DNA from: Peribacillus sp. FSL P2-0133
Lineage (GTDB): Bacteria > Bacillota > Bacilli > Bacillales > DSM-1321
Length of the DNA: 64,000 nucleotides
Direction: 5' to 3'
Assembly (NCBI RefSeq): GCF_037975445.1
Contig: NZ_CP150254.1
Span: forward strand, 990,001 to 1,054,000
Of the stretch, positions 54,085 through 61,420 are shown piece after piece (positions within the stretch are counted from its first letter, which is position 1; every line of letters begins with the position of its first letter). The notes beneath the pieces are model-generated. The model worked only from the letters and a program-made list of their open reading frames with translations, was not told the DNA's origin and did no database searches. Made by a program: the position numbers and the translations under genes.

Positions 54085-54759
54085 TTATTGGCCACGACTG
54101 CCCAAACGTTTATCCAGCTTTTTATCAAACATACGGAGGCGAATGGCGTGTACAATAAAAGCAAAGATGGCAGTAGGAATTCCCCATAACGCCATTGATA
54201 TTGGGTCAGCAGGTATATTGTTCTGTTCAAAAAATCCATTCATCAATAGAATTGCACCAACCGCCACGAAAATATCTTCTCCGAAAAACAAGCCGATATT
54301 ATCGGTAGCGGCAGCGTGTGCACGGATTTCCTGTTGCTCTTTCTCCGGTAGCTTACCATATTTTGTTAGAGCAGCCCCTTCTGCCATTGGGGCAATCAGC
54401 GGACGTACAGTCTGCGGATGACCACCAAGGCTGTTTAAACCAAGAGCAGCTCCGACTTCCCTGATCAATAAATACATGGTCAATACCCGGCCAACTGTGA
54501 TGGCTTTAATTTTTGATACAACCTTTGAAGCTTGCTGCTGGAGACCATTTTTTTCAAGCAGCCCAATAACGGGAAGCGTGACTATGAGAATAGACATGTA
54601 CCTGTTAGTTGTAAATGCTTCGCCAAATTGCGTAATAATACTAGTAATGGGAATACCTGCAATCATTCCCGTAACGAGTGCTGAAATCGTTACCACAACT
54701 GCCGAATTGAATCTAAGTACGAAGCCAATCATGATTAAAAGAACACCAATTAGAACCAT
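54085..54759 (-). CDS. DUF969-family membrane protein
   Basis: A 224-residue membrane protein with about six hydrophobic segments and the family motif REVGAALGLNSLGGHPQTVR followed by PLIAPMAEGAAL. It is the first gene of the DUF969-DUF979-pcp operon and probably the partner subunit of the DUF979 protein. ATG at 54759 has GGGGATATGT upstream, a fair binding site. The operon runs against the direction of all neighbouring cassette genes and has no modular repeat inside it. Confidence 0.88.
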   Translation of the reverse strand: MVLIGVLLIMIGFVLRFNSAVVVTISALVTGMIAGIPITSIITQFGEAFTTNRYMSILIVTLPVIGLLEKNGLQQQASKVVSKIKAITVGRVLTMYLLIREVGAALGLNSLGGHPQTVRPLIAPMAEGAALTKYGKLPEKEQQEIRAHAAATDNIGLFFGEDIFVAVGAILLMNGFFEQNNIPADPISMALWGIPTAIFAFIVHAIRLRMFDKKLDKRLGSRGQ

Positions 54760-55039
54760 ACATATCCCCTTTCTTATTATTAAAACTATTCTGCAAAAAT
54801 ATAAACTACATGTTATTGTACATTAAAGTAAGAATTTTTGAAATAAATTTTTTATTAATCCAAGTGACTAATTATGTGAAAATCAAAGTCTTTTATAATG
54901 AAAGAATAGAAAAAATGCATCAAAAATACTTATTTACAACAGTAGAAAAACTAAAAATGGGACACGCCTATTTCTGTGGAAGAAGCATTAAAGAGATTCA
55001 AGAATAATATCACCAGAAATAGGATTGTTATATAGTCTA
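54760..55039. other. Gap with a possible gene remnant
   Basis: The promoter of the pcp operon must lie here on the minus strand. On the plus strand a short frame ending at 55007 reads MHQKYLFTTVEKLKMGHAYF and stops soon after. It sits directly before repeat copy 10, where a cassette gene is expected, so it may be the 3' relic of one. Confidence 0.4.
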
Positions 55040-55127
55040 TTTAACTAACGGGTGCGAAGATCTAAGCTGACTTTAAGTTCGCTTTTTCTTTATTCATCTA
55101 TCGAGCGCAGTTTAGTTGAAGAAGGAT
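55040..55127 (+). repeat. Cassette repeat, copy 10
   Basis: TTAACTAACGGGTGCGAAGA is the first core; TAAGCTGACTTTAAGTTCGC is the stem area; and CGAGCGCAGTTTAGTTGAAG is the diverged last core. Confidence 0.8.
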
Positions 55128-55232
55128 TATTGATTCTAGCTGCCGAATAGTTTAAATTAACCGATCCAGCTCCAGATGCGGTGCAAGGGGTCATCTTAGC
55201 CACAAAATGACTAAGGTAAAAAAATAGTTTAA

Positions 55233-55640
55233 ATGAAAGAAGTGAAGGTTTTGATTAAATATAAATGCCTCCATCATGTAAGTCTTACTGTGACAGATTT
55301 GGAAAGAGCAAAAGAATTCTATGGTAAAACTTTATGTTTAAAAGAAATACAGCGTCCTGATTTTGATTTTCCAGGTGCCTGGTATGAAATAGAGGGACAT
55401 CAACTTCACTTGATAGTCGATCCCTCTTCACAGACAATTCGTAAGGATAAAAGCTTATCCAGCAGAGAAGGTCACTTTGCCCTTAGAGTCGAGAACCACT
55501 ATGATACTCTTAATTGGTTAAAACAGAATAAAGTTGAAATACTTGAAAAACCATACGGAAAAAGTGGATTTGCACAAATTTTTTGTGCCGACCCAGATGG
55601 TAATTTGATTGAACTAAATGTTAATCAAAAAGATCTATAA
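55233..55640 (+). CDS. VOC/glyoxalase-fold protein (array gene 6)
   Basis: A 135-residue vicinal-oxygen-chelate protein. It shows LHHVSLTVTDLERAKEFYGK, the metal-type histidines and glutamates in LHHVS, HQLHLIV and GNLIELN, and GHFALRVEN. Such proteins include glyoxalases, dioxygenases and fosfomycin-type resistance enzymes; no subtype is assignable. The start is uncertain: ATG at 55233 has no clear binding site, and TTG at 55251 sits just after GTGAAGG. It ends just before repeat copy 11. Confidence 0.88.
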   Translation: MKEVKVLIKYKCLHHVSLTVTDLERAKEFYGKTLCLKEIQRPDFDFPGAWYEIEGHQLHLIVDPSSQTIRKDKSLSSREGHFALRVENHYDTLNWLKQNKVEILEKPYGKSGFAQIFCADPDGNLIELNVNQKDL

Positions 55641-55649
55641 GTAGGCAAA

Positions 55650-55715
55650 GATAAAGGCTGCCATTACTGGCTATTTTCTTATTGAAGTAACGGGTCAGAT
55701 TAGTTGAAGAAGGGC
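55650..55715 (+). repeat. Cassette repeat, copy 11
   Basis: AAAGGCTGCCATTACTGGCT is followed by ATTTTCTTATTGAAGTAACG and GGTCAGATTAGTTGAAGAAG: stem and last core. The last core overlaps the leader of the next gene. Confidence 0.8.
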
Positions 55716-55721
55716 AAAGAT

Positions 55722-56155
55722 ATGATGTCTAATATACAGTACCTATGTTCAGGGTTAAGAGTAAGATACGAACAAGGTGTTAATTCAAGAGTAAGACAAG
55801 CCTGTATATATTTTGCTATTTGGTTACGAATAAATAAGAAATTTCCAATAAGGTGTGTTGTGTACATTAAGAAAGATTATCAGATTAAAACTTTAGATAC
55901 TAAAGAGATGGTTAGTGCGACGTTTTTTGCTCCTTACGATAAGGATGTGGAGCCATACATTAGAGTTGCAACAGGGGATTATGAAGAATTAGTATCTGAA
56001 CGAGGAGAAGAGGATGCTGTCTTTGCTATTTTAAATAGTATGGCTCACGAAATTATTCATTATCACAATGGATTGAGGATAGAGATTTTGATGAAGATGA
56101 GGCGGAAAACACAAGTACAATATTGGTAGATAATTATTATGATTGGACGGAGTGA
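55722..56155 (+). pseudogene. HExxH zincin-like gene with a frameshift (array gene 7)
   Basis: The frame from ATG 55722 reads SNIQYLCSGLRVRYEQGVNS and runs well to a zinc-type motif AHEIIHY at about 56045-56062. It then leaves the expected path. Reading one frame over gives WIEDRDFDEDEAENTSTILV and DNYYDWTE with a stop at 56153-56155, which looks like the true acidic C-terminus. A single missing base near 56062-56068 explains both. The product would be a small metallopeptidase-like protein of unknown role. A sequencing error is possible. Confidence 0.7.
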
Positions 56156-56171
56156 AATTTCAAATTTCATT

Positions 56172-56266
56172 ATTCAACAAATGGGTGCTTTACTTCATTA
56201 ATGGAGGTTGCTGCGGCAACCTTTTTCTTACGGAACTTATGGGGCAGTTTAGTTGAATAAGAATCC
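56172..56266 (+). repeat. Cassette repeat, copy 12 (full length)
   Basis: TTCAACAAATGGGTGCTTTA is followed by the central stem GGTTGC / GCAACC with CTTTTTCTTACGG, then AACTTATGGGGCAGTTTAGT and TGAATAAG. The central stem sequence differs from copies 2, 8 and 13 but still pairs. Confidence 0.85.
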
Positions 56267-56378
56267 TTTTATTTCACTCGAATAAATGGAATTATATAGT
56301 AATATAAAATGGAAGAAAATTGGTTTTTAAAAGGGGAAATCCTTTTGGGAAATTCATTCATTGGTGGTGAGATTCTCA

Positions 56379-56828
56379 TTGGAAAATATCCAAAAGATGT
56401 ATGAGCATTTAAATTGGGCTAATCAACGTATTCTTGAAACATTGCAAAGTATTGAAGATAAAAATCGAGAGGTGAGCCGTTTGTTTTCCCATATCCTACT
56501 TGCAGAAAAAGTATGGATGACTAGATTACAAGGATTGGACAGTTCACGACTGCCCATCTGGTCAGAGGTCGATATAGAAGTCTGTGCAGAGCTTGTTATG
56601 CAAAATAAAGAGAGTTTAACAACGTTTCTTACTAATTTATCAAATACTGACCTGGATAAATTAATATCCTACACAAATAGTAAAGGAAAAGAGTTTAAGA
56701 ATTCTGTACGGGATATTTTAACTCATGTAGCATTGCATGGTCAGTATCATCGGGGACAGATTAACTCACGACTTCGAGCAGATGGTTTTGAACCAGTTAA
56801 TATTGACTTTATTACATTTGTGAGATAG
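56379..56828 (+). CDS. DinB-family protein (array gene 8)
   Basis: A 149-residue DinB-like four-helix protein with metal-site histidines His38 (RLFSHILLAE), His120 and His124 (HVALHGQYHRGQI). It is only distantly similar to the other two DinB proteins of the array. The likely start is TTG at 56379, about 8 bases after GGTGGTGAG; the frame is open to 56361. The substrate is unknown. It is followed by repeat copy 13. Confidence 0.88.
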   Translation: MENIQKMYEHLNWANQRILETLQSIEDKNREVSRLFSHILLAEKVWMTRLQGLDSSRLPIWSEVDIEVCAELVMQNKESLTTFLTNLSNTDLDKLISYTNSKGKEFKNSVRDILTHVALHGQYHRGQINSRLRADGFEPVNIDFITFVR

Positions 56829-56879
56829 ATGTATTCGGGGTAGCCTTGTTCAATACTAGTTTATGATTTGCGACTATGT

Positions 56880-56971
56880 TCCACTAACAGGTGCGTTAGC
56901 TGAAAATCGGAGCTGTCTTTAAGGCAGTTTCTTCTTTATGCAACTAACGGGGCAGGTTAGTGGAATAAAAA
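56880..56971 (+). repeat. Cassette repeat, copy 13 (full length, least diverged)
   Basis: The first core ACTAACAGGTGCGTTAGCTG leads to the central stem GGAGCTGTC / GGCAGTTTC, then CTTTATGCAACTAACGGGGC and AGGTTAGTGG. It is the best reference copy for a search. Confidence 0.9.
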
Positions 56972-57019
56972 GTGAATTAATCCATTATTATGTGTATTAT
57001 GTTAACTGCATAAATCAGT

Positions 57020-57053
57020 TGTACAGAGATAATAAAGTTGTTTAATTTGCAAT
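57020..57053 (+). repeat. 34-bp direct repeat, left copy
   Basis: TGTACAGAGATAATAAAGTT then GTTTAATTTGCAAT, repeated at 57778 with one change. It contains the AATAAAGTTGTTTAA motif also found near 49751, 50629 and 63643. Confidence 0.8.
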
Positions 57054-57157
57054 TATTTTGCGGTAATGAAATTAAATATCAAATAAAGGAAATATCTTCT
57101 TGACAGTCGAATATTAGTCTAGAACCATAATTAACTATTCCGATGAGGAGGATTCTT

Positions 57158-57667
57158 GTGCGTCCACGACCATTATCTATTGAAAATCCAGAGTATGATA
57201 GGTATGTTAGTCTTGTGCCAGATGGAGATATTGAAGAAATACTTAGTAAGCAACGAACTAAGACCATTACCTTCTTGAGCAGCATATCAGAGGAGTCAGC
57301 AAGGAAGGCGTACGCACCAGGGAAATGGACTTTAAAAGAAGTGATTGGGCATCTGGCCGACGTGGAACGTGTGATGTCGTATCGAATGCTTGCCATTGCA
57401 CGAAATGAAAGTGCACCACTCCCAGCAATGGATCAGGATCAATACGTTTCTGCGGCAAACTTCAACAAATTATCCTGGGAGCAGCTACTAGCTGGTTTAG
57501 ACACGGTACGCTCCAACACGTTAAGTCTTATTTCAACCATTGATGATGCAGCATGGGATCGTAATGGAACTGTAATGAACAGCCCAGTTTCGATAGGTAC
57601 CTTTGCATATGGCATTGTCGGGCACGAGTTACACCATATGAAAGTGATTAGTGATAAATACTTATAA
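57158..57667 (+). CDS. DinB-superfamily protein (array gene 9)
   Basis: A 169-residue DinB_2-type protein. Metal-site histidines are His65 (KEVIGHLADVERVMSYR) and the C-terminal pair in GIVGHELHHMKVI; the N-terminus (RPRPLSIENPEYDRYV) is typical of this DinB_2 branch. The start is GTG at 57158, six bases after GAGGAGG; the frame to 57143 includes the binding site. It is flanked by 34-bp direct repeats and closed by a strong terminator. Confidence 0.9.
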   Translation: MRPRPLSIENPEYDRYVSLVPDGDIEEILSKQRTKTITFLSSISEESARKAYAPGKWTLKEVIGHLADVERVMSYRMLAIARNESAPLPAMDQDQYVSAANFNKLSWEQLLAGLDTVRSNTLSLISTIDDAAWDRNGTVMNSPVSIGTFAYGIVGHELHHMKVISDKYL

Positions 57668-57684
57668 GTCTTTTTCTATTAATG

Positions 57685-57730
57685 AAAAAACCTAATTTCT
57701 CATTTAATGCTGAGAAATTAGGTTTTTTAA
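57685..57730 (+). terminator. Terminator after the last DinB gene
   Basis: An 18-bp perfect stem (57685-57702, 57711-57728) around TTTAATGC contains CCTAATTTCTCA and ends in a T run. Confidence 0.92.
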
Positions 57731-57777
57731 TATTGAAACTTCCTTAACGTTGTAAATCCGCATTTTCCTGACGCTAC

Positions 57778-57811
57778 TGTACAGAGATAATAAAGTTGTT
57801 TAATTTACAAT
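57778..57811 (+). repeat. 34-bp direct repeat, right copy
   Basis: TGTACAGAGATAATAAAGTT then GTTTAATTTACAAT. It continues into two more partial units (ACAATAAAGTCATTAAAAAA and AATAATGTTGTTTAAAA). Confidence 0.8.
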
Positions 57812-57850
57812 AAAGTCATTAAAAAATAATAATGTTGTTTAAAAATCCTT

Positions 57851-57946
57851 ATGTCACTAACGGGGCAGCATTCCTGTATTAACTGAAATACTAAAAAGTT
57901 TGTGAAGAAATCTACTTAAACTAACGGGTGCGTTAGTTCTATAAGG
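57851..57946 (+). repeat. Cassette repeat, copy 14 (cores in swapped order)
   Basis: A last-type core (TCACTAACGGGGCAGCATTC, 57854-57873) comes before a first-type core (AAACTAACGGGTGCGTTAGT, from 57918), with no central stem between them. This is the right edge of the array. Confidence 0.8.
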
Positions 57947-58000
57947 ATCACTAAAAATAATCAAACTATTTTATAAAAACCGTATACTAAATCACTAGAA

Positions 58001-58044
58001 AAGAATCCATATTGATTATTTTTACAACATGGTTTCTTTTTATT
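58001..58044 (+). terminator. Terminator-like hairpin at the array edge
   Basis: AAAAGAATCCAT pairs with ATGGTTTCTTTT and is followed by TATT. Confidence 0.55.
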
Positions 58045-58075
58045 TAACTAATATGATGGGGTTCATGAGGACCTT

Positions 58076-58207
58076 TTGATCACTCCTACAGTTGATTCTT
58101 TTATGTGCAAATTATCACCTAAAGTAACAAGCTTTTTAATTGTTTACTATGAGTGTACTCAAAATTTACAAGATATTTTAAATTTATGTTATGAAATCAA
58201 TCACTGA
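58076..58207 (+). CDS. Possible small protein or gene remnant
   Basis: A 43-codon frame from TTG 58076 reads LITPTVDSFMCKLSPKVTSF and continues with LIVYYECTQNLQDILNLCYE. The composition is protein-like, but a stop lies a few codons upstream and GAGGA is only about 4 bases from the TTG. It may be the 3' part of a lost gene. Confidence 0.3.
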   Translation: MITPTVDSFMCKLSPKVTSFLIVYYECTQNLQDILNLCYEINH

Positions 58208-58354
58208 ATGATTCTAGTAAATGAGCCTAAAAAAGCCCCTCTATATATGAGAAGGGTATTTATCCGATATCCAAAGTGGTCACATATGATTGGTGCCCAT
58301 TTTTAAAATTAGCTATTCGTTGAACGGTGACAAGTTAGCTCACTTCTAGTAAGT

Positions 58355-59086
58355 CTATTCATCATTCGCTTCGTTCGCGATTTGCTTTAAGTATCCTTTT
58401 GGAATGGACTGCGTCAAACGGAAATGCTTTGTATACGACTGATCCTTTGTCGTAGTGATTTCAATAAGCAGCTCATCCTGTGAGCTAAGTTTATACGGCT
58501 CATGAATGAAGACATCGACAGATTTTCCTTTTTTAAGAGCTAAGGGGAACACAGCTTCTTCAAAGGAAATCGTCGCTACGCTGTCATAGTGGCCAATCGA
58601 ATCAATCGTTATATCTTCGGGTGCTGTATATGTATAGAGAAGTGCTTCATCTTGCTTTGTTACCTCAACACCCTCATCTTTCAATAAAAGCACGAGAATT
58701 GTCTCAATTGGTGAATAGGCTTCAAACGAAATGTCAACGGGTACTGCACGTCCATCTAGAGATAGAAAATACTCGAGTTGATCGTCTGTCAGTTCAACAA
58801 TATCTTCTCTCAGCTCATAGCCATTTTGCTTTGCTAGTACTTGTGTATAATCCGTTTCCCCATCCCCGTTCGAACGAGGCGGATAAAAACCTTTTGTTTC
58901 GTGTGCAATTTCCATTACATACGTACTATCATCTTGCTCAACTATATAGGAGACTGCTAGAGTTTTAGCAGCTTCGTCAAATTGAACCGACATGACAACT
59001 GGCTCTTTTAAATGCGTTTTAGGCCAAGCGAAATACGTTCCTATCGCTATAATAATCACCACTAAAATTATGATCCATTTCTTCAC
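58355..59086 (-). CDS. Membrane-anchored extracellular protein, unknown
   Basis: A 243-residue protein with a single N-terminal membrane anchor (KKWIIILVVIIIAIGTYFAW) and an external beta-rich, acidic domain of about 215 residues; no cysteine or catalytic motif is evident. No family is recognised. The start is GTG at 59086 with GGGAGG upstream. It has its own promoter region and faces away from the CapA-type gene. Confidence 0.7.
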   Translation of the reverse strand: MKKWIIILVVIIIAIGTYFAWPKTHLKEPVVMSVQFDEAAKTLAVSYIVEQDDSTYVMEIAHETKGFYPPRSNGDGETDYTQVLAKQNGYELREDIVELTDDQLEYFLSLDGRAVPVDISFEAYSPIETILVLLLKDEGVEVTKQDEALLYTYTAPEDITIDSIGHYDSVATISFEEAVFPLALKKGKSVDVFIHEPYKLSSQDELLIEITTTKDQSYTKHFRLTQSIPKGYLKQIANEANDE

Positions 59087-59510
59087 CTATTTGCCTCCCT
59101 GCTCACTTCGTTTAAAATTTTCTGCCTAGTGTTAAAGATTCATCCAAACTTATAGGCAAATATTATTACTTCTATTCTATCGTAAATATCAAGAGCGGAG
59201 ACTAATTAATTAGTCTCCGCTTAGTTTCAAACAAACGTACTAAAGCTTTTGAATGTATCTAACGTGCAAAATAGCACTTAAAATATACGCAAATTACCGC
59301 ATAAAGTGACAGACAAGTGCTTTCAGATACAGTAGGCATATCAGAGGTAGCAAGCACATCTGACATAGCAACACATGATATGTCTCACTTTTTTTCCTAT
59401 TTCGTTATCTGTTTCAAAAAAATGATGTGTTCATTTTAAATATCAAATAGATATTTTTGTTGTTATTTCCTAAAAACACCCTACTATAATAGTAGGAGGT
59501 AGCATTTGCC
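59087..59510. other. Divergent intergenic region with a long perfect palindrome
   Basis: A 28-bp perfect palindrome lies at 59194-59221 (AGCGGAGACTAATT then its complement). It could act as a terminator or operator. The promoter of the CapA-type gene probably lies near 59440-59490. Confidence 0.5.
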
Positions 59511-60671
59511 ATGAAAAGAATACTAGTGTTTTTAGCTATATTTATGTGTTTGTTATGGATTCTTGCACCATTTGTAAAAGGTCAATTTCAAGAGGAACCA
59601 AAAGTCTCGGAAACAAAAACAGAAAATAAAGAGAAACTTAAACCCGAAAACGCTTCATCTCACGCTCATACACCTGTTCCGAAACAAAAAGTAACTGCAG
59701 CAACCATAGGTGCTGTGGGGGATATTTTAATTCACGATAGGGTGTATATACCCGCCCGCAAGTCAAACGGCTCGTATGACTTTAATCCGATGTTCCGATT
59801 TGTGAAGCCCTATCTAGGAAAAACGGATATTACGGTGGCTAATCAGGAAACGATGATTGGCGGAAAAGAAATAGGGCTTTCCTCATATCCTTCCTTTAAT
59901 TCACCGGTTGAGGTGGGAGATGCTCTAAAGGCAAACGGGGTTGATCTCGTGACAATCGCCAATAACCATACACTTGACCGAGGAGAAAAGGCCATTTTGA
60001 ATGCGCTTGACCACTGGAACAGTATTGGGATGCCTTATACAGGAGCTTATCAATCGTCTGAAGACCAGCAGACCATTCGGATATTAAAAAGAAACGATAT
60101 TACCTTTTCGTTTCTCAGCTATACGTATGGAACGAACGGGATTCCTGTTCCTGCGGGGAAGCCGCATCTTGTGAATTTAATTGATACCACGAGAATTCAG
60201 GCGGAAGTTAAAGAAGCAGAGAAAGTTTCAGATGTCGTTGTGGTCAGTCTGCATTTCGGCAAAGAGTATGAACGGTTGCCTAATGATGAACAAAAGCTGC
60301 TTGCTCAAACGACAGCTAATGCAGGTGCTGATATTATTATTGGCCACCACCCACACGTTTTGCAGCCTGTTTCATGGCTTACAAAACCAAACGGCGAACG
60401 AGCATTTGTTGCTTATTCGCTTGGGAATTTCTTATCCGGCCAGCAGGGAGATTACAAAGACATCGGCGGTATTATGCAAATTGGCGTAAAGAAAATCCAA
60501 ACCGGGGATGATGTGAAAATCGAACTGCAAAATCCCAAATTCCTGCCAACCTGGGTCAATCGGCCATATGAGATCATTCCAATGAAAGCCTTGAGTGATC
60601 AGTCCGACAAATATAACGAAATCCAAAAACATATGAATCAATTCATGCCTGAGCTGTCATTTGATTTTTAA
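59511..60671 (+). CDS. CapA-family (poly-gamma-glutamate synthesis-type) protein
   Basis: A 386-residue exported protein: N-terminal membrane anchor (RILVFLAIFMCLLWILAPFV), Lys/Glu-rich spacer, then a PGA_cap metallophosphatase-like domain with VGDILIHDRVY, NQETMIGG, IANNHTLDRGEKAI, SLHFGKEYERLP and GHHPHVLQP. CapA/PgsA proteins take part in poly-gamma-glutamate capsule export, but no other cap/pgs genes are nearby. The actual role of this lone homologue is therefore open. ATG at 59511 follows GTAGGAGG. Confidence 0.93.
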   Translation: MKRILVFLAIFMCLLWILAPFVKGQFQEEPKVSETKTENKEKLKPENASSHAHTPVPKQKVTAATIGAVGDILIHDRVYIPARKSNGSYDFNPMFRFVKPYLGKTDITVANQETMIGGKEIGLSSYPSFNSPVEVGDALKANGVDLVTIANNHTLDRGEKAILNALDHWNSIGMPYTGAYQSSEDQQTIRILKRNDITFSFLSYTYGTNGIPVPAGKPHLVNLIDTTRIQAEVKEAEKVSDVVVVSLHFGKEYERLPNDEQKLLAQTTANAGADIIIGHHPHVLQPVSWLTKPNGERAFVAYSLGNFLSGQQGDYKDIGGIMQIGVKKIQTGDDVKIELQNPKFLPTWVNRPYEIIPMKALSDQSDKYNEIQKHMNQFMPELSFDF

Positions 60672-60727
60672 TGAAGGTACAGTCTTTGGCATTGGAAAAA
60701 ACTAATTGTTTTACATAATGAAAAACG

Positions 60728-60752
60728 CCACCGGCTATGTAGCCGGTGGACC
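60728..60752 (+). terminator. Hairpin after the CapA-type gene
   Basis: CCACCGGCT / AGCCGGTGG with an ATGT loop. The tail is not T-rich on the plus strand; an A run precedes it, so it fits the minus strand better. Confidence 0.6.
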
Positions 60753-61243
60753 GCATATTCCTCCTAATTGGTAAATATTATTCACCATGTTCCAGCTAAA
60801 CGGCTTGAACCAACAGACGAACACGACTCATTGACAAAGAACCTATTCCGCAAAACTGTCATATGAGGTTATTTCTCTTCCTGTCTGGCTTTATAAAAGT
60901 TACTTTTATGCTAGTAAACATTTATTTATGATGATTAGTAAAAAATGCAACAATAGGGAGTATAAAATATAGTATACACCAATAATTGAAAGCGTTTTCA
61001 ATAATGTTTGAACGTTGTGTGAAAATATCAATATTTTTCTGTTGGATATTTTAAACTCACATAATGGTCTTAAGCCGGGAGGAGTTGTTTCAGTTAAACA
61101 ATTCGCAAAATATTAAAGGTTATATTGTAAAGTGACAAATTACCGATATGTTCTTCAACTAAATGTGAAATTTAGTTGAAGATTGATTGTATTTATTTTC
61201 ATGAGAGAGAAATATATAACTAAGAACGAGAAGGAGGGAACAA
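60753..61243. other. Gene-poor segment with an orphan cre site
   Basis: No gene is supported. It contains a near-perfect cre site (60986-61001), a strong GGGAGGAG binding-site-like sequence near 61079 leading only to a short closed frame, and an 11-bp inverted repeat CTTCAACTAAA / TTTAGTTGAAG at 61153-61181 that echoes the arms of the cassette repeat. Confidence 0.4.
60986..61001. promoter_or_regulatory. Near-perfect catabolite-response element (cre)
   Basis: TTGAAAGCGTTTTCAA matches the Bacillus CcpA-binding consensus closely. No intact gene follows within 240 bp, so its target gene may have been lost. Confidence 0.65.
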
Positions 61244-61420
61244 ATGGAAGTAAATATGAGTGTTGAAGAAGTCGTGAATCAAATTTCTGAATTAGTAGAA
61301 AAAGAAGGGAAGCTATCTAGGAAGAAAGGGGTAAAGAAGTCAGATCCTGAGTTAATGAAAAACGCATTGTATTACTTTCCTAGTTGGGATAATGCAGTAG
61401 AACATAGCATGGGATCTTAA
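61244..61420 (+). CDS. Short protein with a homing-endonuclease-associated-repeat-like motif, probably truncated
   Basis: A 58-residue frame from ATG 61244, after AAGGAGGG. The pattern ISELVEKEGKLSRKKGVKKS, DPELMKNALYYFPSWDNAVE resembles one unit of the repeat found in HNH homing-endonuclease-type proteins (charged helix, then aromatic-FGSW-A-like end). Full-length relatives carry several repeats and a nuclease or DNA-binding domain, which are absent here. It is likely the 5' relic of a longer gene, or a single-unit DNA-binding protein. Confidence 0.5.
   Translation: MEVNMSVEEVVNQISELVEKEGKLSRKKGVKKSDPELMKNALYYFPSWDNAVEHSMGS

Noticed and set aside
54810..55007. 65-codon frame before repeat copy 10
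   Set aside because: The first half looks random; only the last 30 codons look protein-like, so it is noted as a possible relic in the gap entry and not called as a gene.
48421..57946. Classical integron attC sites
   Set aside because: The arms AACTAAC/GTTAGTT do not satisfy the RYYYAAC/GTTRRRY core consensus, and no tyrosine integrase of the IntI type is in the window. The analogy is kept only as a hypothesis.
48421..57946. CRISPR array
   Set aside because: Repeats are spaced by whole genes of unequal length, vary in sequence and have no 30-40 bp spacers or cas genes.
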